Positions 1-6,095 of a stretch of DNA of 10,633 bases are shown piece after piece (positions within the stretch are counted from its first letter, which is position 1; every line of letters starts with the position of its first letter). The notes beneath the pieces are model-generated. The model saw nothing but the letters and a program-made list of their open reading frames with translations. It had not been told where the DNA came from and ran no database searches. Source of the DNA: JANNMJ01 sp031397815 (GTDB lineage: Bacteria; Bacteroidota; Bacteroidia; Cytophagales; Hymenobacteraceae); assembly GCA_031397815.1 (NCBI GenBank), contig JANNMJ010000088.1:1-10633 (forward strand), read 5' to 3'. The position numbers and the translations under genes are program-made.

Positions 1-113
1 CCAGATCTTTCGCGACAAAAAGAGAGAGGTGCCGTCCGTCGATCGGGATCGGGAGCGGCTGCGTTCGAAGATATGCTCAGCCGCCGCTGCTCAGCCGCGT
101 GGCTGTAACCGCG

Positions 114-162
114 TTCCCCACCCCGCCCCTTCGGGGCACCCCTCCCCCAAGGGGGCGGGGAA
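114..162. repeat. GC-rich double palindrome (REP-like element or terminator)
   Basis: Two adjacent hairpins are visible. The first, at 125-137, has a 5-bp GCCCC/GGGGC stem with a TTC loop. The second, at 139-160, pairs CCCC-T-CCCCC with GGGGG-C-GGGG around AA. The whole block is flanked by TTCCCC at 114-119 and GGGGAA at 157-162, so a larger alternative fold is also possible. It lies 27 bp past the stop codon of the minus-strand CHAT gene, where it could end that transcript, although no U-tract follows it. Its symmetry and composition resemble dispersed intergenic palindromes of Cytophagales genomes. That it is repeated elsewhere in the genome is inferred, since only one copy is in this window. 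Confidence 0.5.
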
Positions 163-188
163 TCTGGGCTGGCCTCACTCCCAATGGA

Positions 189-3173
189 TTAATTATTAAT
201 TAATTTCTTCCTCTGCCACCACCATCCGCCCAACACCCCCAGCGCCACTAGCGCGCCACCGGCCACCCACAGCCACATCGGCCGAGCGGGCGGCGCGAGC
301 CGAATAGGCCGCTCATCGCCCGTGAGCACCATTCCTGACCAGTTAAACGGCGCCGCATCCAAATCGGTACCGGCCGAATCGATAGCCTTCTGCTTCGCTT
401 TATTCAGAGCGATATCCTTGGGAAGACCGTCGTGCAAACCGCCGTAGAAATCGGCCAGCAGGTTGGCGGTTGCGCGGTCGTCTACGCGCCAGAGCGTGGC
501 TACTGTGCTTGCGGCGCCCGCGAAAGTGAAGCCCCAGCTCAGGCTCGTCAGCCCTTCGCTCGATTCTGTCATTTTCCCCACGCCGGTTTCGCAGGCGCTC
601 AGCACCACCATTTGCGGCCGTAGCCGCAAGCCGAAAAGCTCGGCCAGCGTGAGCGGCCGGTCGGCCATCAGCACGCGCGAGGCGCGCGGGTCGGCCATAT
701 CGGGCGCGGCGTGCGTCGCCAGATGCAGAATCTGGAATTGGTCGGCCTTGGCCCGAAAATTAGCCGTCGACGCCCGCGCGCCGGTCAGAAACTCGCCGCC
801 GATGAGGTCCGCCAGCTGCCCGAGCAGTCGGCCCGAGAACGGTAGCGCCTGTGGGTCGTCGCGGTCCGAGAACGGCGCCATCGCCAGCGTCCGCGCCTCC
901 GTGGGCTGCCCCGCTGATTCGGCCTTCGCATTGGCCCGCAGCGTGAGCGAGTGGGCGTACGTTACGCTCCAGGTCCGCAGCAGATACGGCAACTTGCGGT
1001 AAGCAATGGGCGCCCCGCCGGGCGCATTCGCCACGTTCGTGGCATTTGCGGCAATCGCCGCGTCCGGCGCCTTCGTCAAAAGTGCCTCGAACGGCACCCG
1101 CCATAGCTCGCCGTCGGGGGCTAGCACGAGACGAGTGACGCCCGGCGCCAGCACTTGCTGCACCGGCGCCATCACCTGCGCATAAATCTCCGCCGCGAGG
1201 GCGGGGTAAGCCGCGTTTTTATCGGAGCGCGCGAGGGCTTGCGCAAGATTCTCCACGGTCGCCGAAAAATTCGGCGCCAGCTTCATCCGCAGCAGCCGCG
1301 TACCCGTGCGTTGCACCACAAACGCGTAAAGCAGCTCCTGATGACTGCCGTCCTCAAAGGCCGTGCGCCGCAGAAACTCCACCGCTGCCGTCGAGCCGTC
1401 GGCAGGCAGATTGGCTTGCGCTTCGCGGAGCGAAATCGCGTAATCGCCGTCGAATGCGCGGGTATAAAGCGTCGGGTATTTGGCGCGTAGTCGCCCAATC
1501 AGCGCCACCACGCGCCGGTCGGACAGCGCGGCCGAATCGGTGGCGTGTTGCAGCTCCAGCACTTGGCTCAGGTGCGGATATTGGCGCAGTACCGCGAGGA
1601 TTTCCTGCCGTCGCCGCTGCTCGGTCGTGCGGTGCTCGTACTCCCGCAGCAAGCGCTGGTCGGTGCGCAGGGCTTCCGTGGGGCGCTCGCCGCCGATGCG
1701 CGTCAGCAAGCGCCAAGCTTTGGCGTTTTCGGTGATTCGGAAGGCTTCCTCCAAATCCACCGGACGCTGATATGCCCGATACTGCGCCTCCGTCGCCTCC
1801 ACGGCAAGGGCGTAATTATCGCGCAGATTGCGGGTAATTACCGCCGCCGCTTCCGGCTCTTTCCCCAAAGAAGCCTGCCGACGCCGGTAAGCCAGTATTT
1901 CCGCCAGCCGTTGCGCGTGCAGACAGTAGGCTTCCAAATCGCGCTTCTGATGATTTCTCCGATATTTTTCGCGGAAATAGGCGGCCTTTTGCTCCAATAA
2001 ATAGCGCACGGCTTCCTGCTCGGCGGCGGCTTTCAGCGCGGGCGGCAGGGAAGTGGGGTCGGCGAGGTCGGCACCGGGAACCAGCGTCGCCAGCGCCTGC
2101 TGAAAATCGGCCAAAGCGGCTTCCGGACCAATCAGCTCGCGGCGCAGCTCGCCGCGCACCACCCACGTAATAGCAAGCTCGTTGGCGCGCCGCTCCAGCG
2201 CAATCGCCCGGTCGAGGTGCTGAAGGGTGGGTAAATACGCGTCCGTTTCGGCCAGCGTGTCTTCATCGATGAAAAACTTCCAGTTGACCGCCCGGTTGCG
2301 CCATAGCGCGGCCACCCGCGAGGAATCCATTTGCGGCGCTTTCCCCGCTGCCCGAATTGCGCTGTCGAAATATGCTTCAGACGCCGCAAACATCGATTGA
2401 AACCGTCGTCCCTCCACCACAATCCGCTGCGACTCCTCCCGCTCTTTCCCCAAGCTCGACAAAGCCGACGCCAGCAGCCCGTAAAGCTGCTCTGCCTGAA
2501 CCGGCGGGAGCGCCGCTTGCAGCCACAACGGCTCCGCCGCCGCGTTTTGGTTCGCCCGGCGCGCCAGCTTCACCGCCTGCGTAGCATACAGCACCGCTGA
2601 ATCCGGCCGCCCGTTCAGCGTGTGCGCTGCCGCGAGCGCCATCCAGCTCTGAATTCGGTGCGGATCGTTCGCCCGCGTCAGCTGCCGCATGAGCTGGTCA
2701 GCGCGTCGGGCTTTGTCGAGTGCCAGCATCGGGTCGAGCTTTGCCTGTGCGTGCGCCGCCAACGTCAGTTGCCACGCCACTTCCGCCCACGGCTCTCGCT
2801 GCCGCTTGGCGGCGCGCAAAGCATCCAGCTTGGCACTGGCCGCCGTCGGGGCGCCCAGCGCGAGCAGAATCCGACTTTGCGCCAACCGCGCCGACCAACC
2901 CGCCAGTCCCGGCGCCGCCGCCGCCCGCCCGAAAGCCGCAAAAGCCGTCGGTCGGTCGAAGCGCGCTTGTGCCGCGCAACCGCGTTGCAGCCACGCACGC
3001 ACCGAGTCGGGCGCTGGCGCCGCCGCCGCCTGAACGCCACCAACCGCCCAAGCCGAGCTGTTCAGCAGGCACAAAAAGCCGATCAGGTAGCCCGAAAGTC
3101 TGCGCACATAAGCTGCCCGCGCCGGTTGTCGCTCAACCGCTCCTGCGGCTCCGCTGATTCGTTCGGCCCTCAT
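189..3173 (-). CDS. Exported TPR-CHAT domain protein with C-terminal membrane anchor
   Basis: Putative caspase-like cysteine peptidase of the CHAT family (994 aa). A signal peptide is seen at about residues 23-43, with hydrophobic core YLIGFLCLL and an AWA cleavage motif. The middle, about 60-480, is Ala/Leu/Arg-rich and helical with TPR-like repeats, clearest near 149-207 and 320-363. The CHAT domain covers about 590-955, with the His motif HLATHA (His821) and Cys motif LSACETG (Cys861); the 40-residue spacing fits the family dyad. A Trp-rich membrane segment at 966-986 is followed by QRKK, so the C-terminus should face the cytoplasm and the TPR and CHAT parts the periplasm. The annotated ATG gives an unusually long n-region; a GTG at 3107-3105 (codon 23) would give a more typical signal peptide. 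It starts 11 bp after the hydratase stop, suggesting co-transcription. The substrate is unknown. Family call is strong; peptidase activity is inferred. Confidence 0.9.
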   Translation of the reverse strand: MRAERISGAAGAVERQPARAAYVRRLSGYLIGFLCLLNSSAWAVGGVQAAAAPAPDSVRAWLQRGCAAQARFDRPTAFAAFGRAAAAPGLAGWSARLAQSRILLALGAPTAASAKLDALRAAKRQREPWAEVAWQLTLAAHAQAKLDPMLALDKARRADQLMRQLTRANDPHRIQSWMALAAAHTLNGRPDSAVLYATQAVKLARRANQNAAAEPLWLQAALPPVQAEQLYGLLASALSSLGKEREESQRIVVEGRRFQSMFAASEAYFDSAIRAAGKAPQMDSSRVAALWRNRAVNWKFFIDEDTLAETDAYLPTLQHLDRAIALERRANELAITWVVRGELRRELIGPEAALADFQQALATLVPGADLADPTSLPPALKAAAEQEAVRYLLEQKAAYFREKYRRNHQKRDLEAYCLHAQRLAEILAYRRRQASLGKEPEAAAVITRNLRDNYALAVEATEAQYRAYQRPVDLEEAFRITENAKAWRLLTRIGGERPTEALRTDQRLLREYEHRTTEQRRRQEILAVLRQYPHLSQVLELQHATDSAALSDRRVVALIGRLRAKYPTLYTRAFDGDYAISLREAQANLPADGSTAAVEFLRRTAFEDGSHQELLYAFVVQRTGTRLLRMKLAPNFSATVENLAQALARSDKNAAYPALAAEIYAQVMAPVQQVLAPGVTRLVLAPDGELWRVPFEALLTKAPDAAIAANATNVANAPGGAPIAYRKLPYLLRTWSVTYAHSLTLRANAKAESAGQPTEARTLAMAPFSDRDDPQALPFSGRLLGQLADLIGGEFLTGARASTANFRAKADQFQILHLATHAAPDMADPRASRVLMADRPLTLAELFGLRLRPQMVVLSACETGVGKMTESSEGLTSLSWGFTFAGAASTVATLWRVDDRATANLLADFYGGLHDGLPKDIALNKAKQKAIDSAGTDLDAAPFNWSGMVLTGDERPIRLAPPARPMWLWVAGGALVALGVLGGWWWQRKKLINN

Positions 3174-3184
3174 GGCGCCGCTGC

Positions 3185-3961
3185 TTAACGCCCCGTGAAT
3201 GTTGGTCGGCGCTTCTCCACGAACGCGGCCATTCCCTCGGCACGGTCGTCGGAAGCGAAGGTGAGGTAAAAATTCTTTCGCTCGAAATGCAAGCCTTCCT
3301 CCAGATGCGCTTCGTGGGCGCGCAACACGCTTTCCTTCGCCAGTCGCACGGCAATCGGCGATTGCTGTGCAATCAGCGCCGCCAGCTTGAACGCTTCTTC
3401 GCGGTACGTTTCCACCGGCACCACGCGGTTCACGAGGCCGCGCTGCAAGGCCTCATCAGCGCCCAGAAAAGCGCCCGTCAGCACCAACTCCATTGCCCGG
3501 GCTTTGCCGAGGGCGCGCGTCAGGCGCTGCGTTCCACCGGCCCCCGGCATCGTACCAATCTTGATTTCTGGCTGCCCGAACTGCGCCGTCTCGCTCGCCA
3601 CGATCATATCGCACAGCATCGCCAGCTCGCACCCGCCACCGAGCGCAAAGCCCGAAACCGCCGCAATCAGTGGCTTATGAAACTTCTTGATCTGGTCCCA
3701 GATGCTGAATTGGTCGATTTTGAGCATATCCACCGCCGTCCGGCCCAGCATCTGCTTGATATCGGCTCCGGCAGCGAAAGCGCGGTCGTTCCCCGTCAGC
3801 ACCACCACCCGCGTGTCATCGTCGTCGGCCAGCCCGCGCAGCGCATCGCGCAGCTCGGTCATCAGCTGAAGGTTCAACGCATTAAGCTCCGCTGGGCGGT
3901 TCAGCTCAATAAGCGCCACATGCGGGCGGAAAGCGGGGGAGACGCGGATAAAGTCGGCCAT
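3185..3961 (-). CDS. Enoyl-CoA hydratase (crotonase family)
   Basis: Crotonase-fold enzyme expected to add water across the double bond of trans-2-enoyl-CoA in fatty-acid or related acyl-CoA breakdown, in the cytoplasm. At 258 aa it has the normal family length. The CoA-binding and oxyanion-hole segment AFAAGADI lies at 61-68, and the second oxyanion-hole segment GFALGGGCELAM at 104-115. Both catalytic glutamates of classical hydratases are present: Glu112 (in GGGCE) and Glu132 (in GQPEI), 20 residues apart as in rat mitochondrial hydratase (Glu144 and Glu164). The C-terminal part (FASDDRAEGMAAFVEKRRP) is also typical. With both glutamates kept, hydratase is favoured over isomerase or other crotonase activities, but chain-length preference cannot be read. 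The ATG at 3961 leaves a 96-bp gap to the upstream accessory pair. The exported CHAT gene follows at 11 bp; no functional link between them is evident. Confidence 0.95.
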   Translation of the reverse strand: MADFIRVSPAFRPHVALIELNRPAELNALNLQLMTELRDALRGLADDDDTRVVVLTGNDRAFAAGADIKQMLGRTAVDMLKIDQFSIWDQIKKFHKPLIAAVSGFALGGGCELAMLCDMIVASETAQFGQPEIKIGTMPGAGGTQRLTRALGKARAMELVLTGAFLGADEALQRGLVNRVVPVETYREEAFKLAALIAQQSPIAVRLAKESVLRAHEAHLEEGLHFERKNFYLTFASDDRAEGMAAFVEKRRPTFTGR

Positions 3962-4015
3962 AGGCCGCGAAAATACGCCCCAAACGTGATGGTAGGGGCG
4001 AGGGTAGGATAGTCG

Positions 4016-4032
4016 ACCTCCTCAGACCTCCT
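4016..4032 (-). promoter_or_regulatory. Two tandem AGGAGGT motifs (anti-SD complements) without a start codon
   Basis: Read on the minus strand, AGGAGGT occurs twice (4032-4026 and 4022-4016), exactly 10 bp apart. The first copy is preceded by A's, giving AAAGGAGG. Each is a perfect complement of the 16S anti-Shine-Dalgarno core. No ATG or GTG follows within SD distance; the hydratase ATG is about 55 bp further on. This is either a relic, a chance purine run, or a site that binds ribosomes without starting translation. No function is claimed. Confidence 0.3.
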
Positions 4033-4057
4033 TTGTGGCTTGAACCGCCTTCACGAT

Positions 4058-4480
4058 TTAAGGACAGATGTTGACTTCTAGCCGCACATTGGTTGCTTGG
4101 AGCTTTACCCCAAGCCTGGCTAGGTCTTTCGCGAGCAAATCACGGCTCGGGCTGGTTTGAGGATTCCGGGACGAGACTACATAGGCCTCCAAACGATACC
4201 CCTGGTAACTAGCTTTTAATTGCTTGATGGTGGCAAGCAGCTGCGCGTAAGCGTGTTTGATATCGCGGCCCTTCAGTTCCACGAACAGCACCCTTTTGAC
4301 CGGTTCCGTCAGCTCGAATAGCCAATCGCACCGCTCACCAACGGTAATCAGGCAATCGTCTACCTCTACTTGTACGACCGCTTGACGACAGGCATTTTTA
4401 AGTATGAACGTGCGTCCGTTCTCCTGTACCGATAGCAGCGGATCGCGTCGGGTGGTACGACAGTCATTATTCAACTTCAT
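4058..4480 (-). CDS. Small PD-(D/E)XK nuclease-like protein, partner of the AAA ATPase
   Basis: A 140-aa protein that I cannot assign to a named family. It has a core that reads like a minimal PD-(D/E)XK nuclease: a strand with ERCDWLFEL (Asp52), then about 15 residues later VLFVELKGRD, giving Glu68-Leu-Lys70, then a helix HAYAQLLATIKQL (with Gln80), then the strand YRLEAYVVSS at about 95-104. The D-x15-ExK spacing, the following Gln and the strand/helix order fit that fold. No signal peptide or membrane segment is present, so it should be cytoplasmic. The ATG lies inside the end of the upstream ATPase gene (14-bp overlap), which predicts translational coupling and joint function. By analogy with other ATPase-plus-effector pairs it may be the DNA- or RNA-cutting effector. 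Nuclease activity is inferred from the motif only; a non-catalytic or REase-fold regulatory protein is also possible. Confidence 0.8.
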   Translation of the reverse strand: MKLNNDCRTTRRDPLLSVQENGRTFILKNACRQAVVQVEVDDCLITVGERCDWLFELTEPVKRVLFVELKGRDIKHAYAQLLATIKQLKASYQGYRLEAYVVSSRNPQTSPSRDLLAKDLARLGVKLQATNVRLEVNICP

Positions 4481-5720
4481 CCGGCGGATATTGAAGCGTC
4501 AGTAGCTCATTAAAGATGTGCTCAAACTCAGTTGAGACTGCGTCAATCACATTTTCGCCAATTAGCTTGTTTTCGGAATTCATTTCAAGGGTCAATTGGC
4601 CATCCTTGAGCGCATACACGCGCAAATCGTCAAAGGAGATTGGCCGCCCGTGGCCTAGTAGCTTCCTGACTTGCTCTTCCACTAGCGGTTTCTGGCGTAT
4701 CACATCGTCAGCCTGCACCAACACGTTGAGCGCGGAGAGGATGTAAGGGCTGTGGGTGGTGAGGAAGCATTCAATCCCGGCGCTGTATAATATCGAAAGC
4801 AGGTTTACCTGATTGCGTTGTGCTGCTGGGAATAAATGCGCCTCTGGTTCTTCAATGATGAAGCGCCATGGATTTCCAACCCGAAGCCGGTCTGCTAATA
4901 CTAGCAACATGGGAAGGGATTCCTGTTGACCAGATGAGGCATGTTGCAATCTGACCGAGCGGCCGTCTGAGTTCTCAATCCAGTCTTGTGCTTTAACTCG
5001 TTGGTATCGCCCAACTATTACTGCTTCCGACTCCCTTTCGAAATCTCTAATCTCAACTTGATTTGTGTTCGATTTTTCTGGTTTTGCGATGCTTCTCCGT
5101 TTTGCACTTTCGTACATGGAGCCGAATCGCTGAAGAAGTGGATCAAGAACAAATCCGTTAGAAGAGAGCGTGAAGAAGCTGGTCTGGAGGTGCGCAAAAA
5201 AAGATCGGCTTGCAGGAATAAATGTTCCTGCAGTCTCAATGCCAAGTCCCTGTATTTTTTTTAATAATTGATCAATGACAATTTCAGTAGCATCCAGAAT
5301 CTGGTCGTCTTCCTCTTCTTTTATCAGCGCGTTGCTAAACTGTTTTCTTGCGGTGTGATACAGTGATGTGAGGTTGCGTGAAAAAGTGATAAGCGGCTCG
5401 TCGTTATCCTTGCCAGTACTTCTTACTTTCACCCAAACGTCTGCTACTTGAAATTTTATCTCAAACTCTTGCTCTCGCCATCCATAGCTCGGGAAATAGC
5501 TGATAAAAGTACTTTTTGCCTGTGTGCTGAGTGAAAAATCTGCCTCTTGATTTTGTGCTGCCTGAAAGAACTCATTGCGTAAGAGCGTACGAAAGAAATG
5601 CACCAGCTTTGCTAGCACGCTCTTGCCACTCGCCTGCGGTCCGATGATGACTGTAAAGCGGGTTACATCAAGCTCAGCTTTTTTGATAGCCAGAAAATTC
5701 TCGACAATCAGCTTTTCCAT
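4467..5720 (-). CDS. ABC/OLD-type AAA family ATPase (AAA_15/AAA_21-like)
   Basis: A 417-aa cytoplasmic ATPase of the SMC/ABC-like class. The start (MEKLIVENFLAIKKAELDV) is the classic N-terminal strand pair of this family. Walker A is GPQASGKS at 27-34. A FIPASRSFF segment at 167-175 matches the 'PA-R-S' motif seen in AAA_21/OLD proteins. The signature motif is SSGQQES at 262-268. Walker B is FIIEEPEAHLFP at 287-298 with Glu290/Glu291, and the H-switch is TTHS with His323. Residues about 100-165 and 200-245 form charged inserts between the ATPase lobes. There is no C-terminal TOPRIM domain, so it is not a full OLD nuclease; the catalytic part is probably the overlapping downstream gene. It is AT-richer than its neighbours (5221-5280 counts 20 of 60 G+C), suggesting horizontal transfer. 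Role in phage defence is inferred from architecture, in the way of PtuA, AriA or RloA, and it is not clearly any of these. Confidence 0.9.
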   Translation of the reverse strand: MEKLIVENFLAIKKAELDVTRFTVIIGPQASGKSVLAKLVHFFRTLLRNEFFQAAQNQEADFSLSTQAKSTFISYFPSYGWREQEFEIKFQVADVWVKVRSTGKDNDEPLITFSRNLTSLYHTARKQFSNALIKEEEDDQILDATEIVIDQLLKKIQGLGIETAGTFIPASRSFFAHLQTSFFTLSSNGFVLDPLLQRFGSMYESAKRRSIAKPEKSNTNQVEIRDFERESEAVIVGRYQRVKAQDWIENSDGRSVRLQHASSGQQESLPMLLVLADRLRVGNPWRFIIEEPEAHLFPAAQRNQVNLLSILYSAGIECFLTTHSPYILSALNVLVQADDVIRQKPLVEEQVRKLLGHGRPISFDDLRVYALKDGQLTLEMNSENKLIGENVIDAVSTEFEHIFNELLTLQYPPDEVE

Positions 5721-5743
5721 TTTTCAACGTTTCGTATAAAAAC

Positions 5744-5778
5744 CCGGACTGCTCCTGAGATACCGCAAGAGTGTCCGG
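5744..5778 (-). other. Inverted repeat in the leader of the ATPase gene
   Basis: CCGGAC at 5744-5749 is complementary to GTCCGG at 5773-5778, separated by 23 bases that include the near-palindrome CTCCTGAG. It falls between the proposed promoter (5789-5823) and the ATPase ATG at 5720, so an RNA copy could form a stem-loop in the leader, or the DNA could be an operator. The arms are short and the loop long, so chance is possible. Confidence 0.3.
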
Positions 5779-5788
5779 CTCCTTACTG

Positions 5789-5823
5789 CAAACCTACGCT
5801 TGAGGCCATCCAATTCCCCCAAA
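5789..5823 (-). promoter_or_regulatory. Candidate promoter of the ATPase/nuclease-like pair
   Basis: On the minus strand the sequence TAGGTTTG (5796-5789) matches the Bacteroidota -7 consensus TAnnTTTG. A TTTG at 5823-5820 lies 23 bp upstream and could be the -33 element, at the long end of the usual spacing. Transcription would start near 5783 and give a leader of about 60 bases. The -33 element would lie just past the tRNA terminator hairpin, so the pair could be transcribed on its own. Confidence 0.45.
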
Positions 5824-5864
5824 CGCAAAACCGCCCCGCTGGTAGCTTACCAACGGGGCGGTTT
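5821..5864 (-). terminator. Intrinsic terminator of tRNA-Cys
   Basis: A strong hairpin at 5828-5864: an 11-bp arm AAACCGCCCCG (5828-5838) pairs with its exact complement at 5854-5864. After one mismatch the inner TGGTA/TACCA arms add five more pairs around a three-base loop. On the minus strand the hairpin is followed by TTTTGCGTTT, a short U-rich tail. It begins about 10 bases after the tRNA 3' end, as expected for a tRNA transcript terminator, and separates the tRNA from the ATPase gene. Confidence 0.85.
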
Positions 5865-5873
5865 CGTTTCGTG

Positions 5874-5944
5874 AGGCGACGAGCGGATTCGAACCGCTGT
5901 AGGAGGTTTTGCAGACCTCTACCTAGCCACTCGGTCACGTCGCC
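5874..5944 (-). tRNA. tRNA-Cys (GCA)
   Basis: A complete 71-base cloverleaf without an encoded CCA. The acceptor stem is GGCGACG (5944-5938) paired with CGTCGCC. The D-arm pairs ACC with GGU. The anticodon stem GAGGT/ACCTC encloses the 7-base loop CTGCAAA with anticodon GCA. The T-arm AGCGG/CCGCT encloses TTCGAAT. The discriminator is U (5874), the known identity base for cysteine tRNA. It decodes UGC and UGU codons. It lies between rpsA and the ATPase cassette and has its own promoter and terminator. Confidence 0.95.
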
Positions 5945-5985
5945 GGCTAGCCAAATCGGGGAGGTGAATCCGCCGTTCCGGGCCG

Positions 5986-6015
5986 CGAAGGTACGGCAAA
6001 ACCCGTACAGCGCAA
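5986..6015 (-). promoter_or_regulatory. Promoter of tRNA-Cys
   Basis: On the minus strand TTG (6015-6013) is followed after 19 bp by TACCTTCG (5993-5986). This is a near match to the Bacteroidota -33/-7 pattern (TTG, then TAnnTTTG, with one C for T) at good spacing. The start point would be near 5980, giving a leader of about 35 bases before the tRNA 5' end. The -33 element lies just beyond the rpsA terminator, supporting separate transcription. Confidence 0.6.
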
Positions 6016-6026
6016 GGGCGGAGGGC

Positions 6027-6068
6027 AAAAAAACCAAACGGCCCCGCTCCCAGAGTAGGAGCGGGGCC
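6027..6068 (-). terminator. Intrinsic terminator of rpsA
   Basis: An 11-bp perfect stem, GGCCCCGCTCC at 6040-6050 with its complement at 6058-6068, encloses a 7-base loop. On the minus strand it is followed by GTTTGG and then seven T's (6033-6027). It lies about 28 bp after the rpsA stop codon. This is a textbook Rho-independent terminator. Confidence 0.9.
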
Positions 6069-6095
6069 ATTGGTATCAGGCCGGGCGCGGGGCGC

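Noticed and set aside
1..108. Open plus-strand frame from the window edge to a TAA at 106-108, possibly the 3' end of a gene
   Set aside because: Only 35 codons are visible, with an Arg/Ser/Ala-rich low-information product and a short GCTCAGCCGC direct repeat (75-84, 89-98). There is not enough to call a gene.
3962..3985. TATTTTCG on the minus strand, 6 bp before the hydratase ATG, as a leaderless promoter
   Set aside because: It resembles the -7 core, but no TTG lies at the right -33 distance and a leaderless start would be unusual; support is too thin.
4058..5944. Integration of the ATPase pair into tRNA-Cys with flanking att repeats
   Set aside because: I searched for a second copy of the tRNA 3' end near the hydratase side and saw none, and there is no integrase gene in the window.
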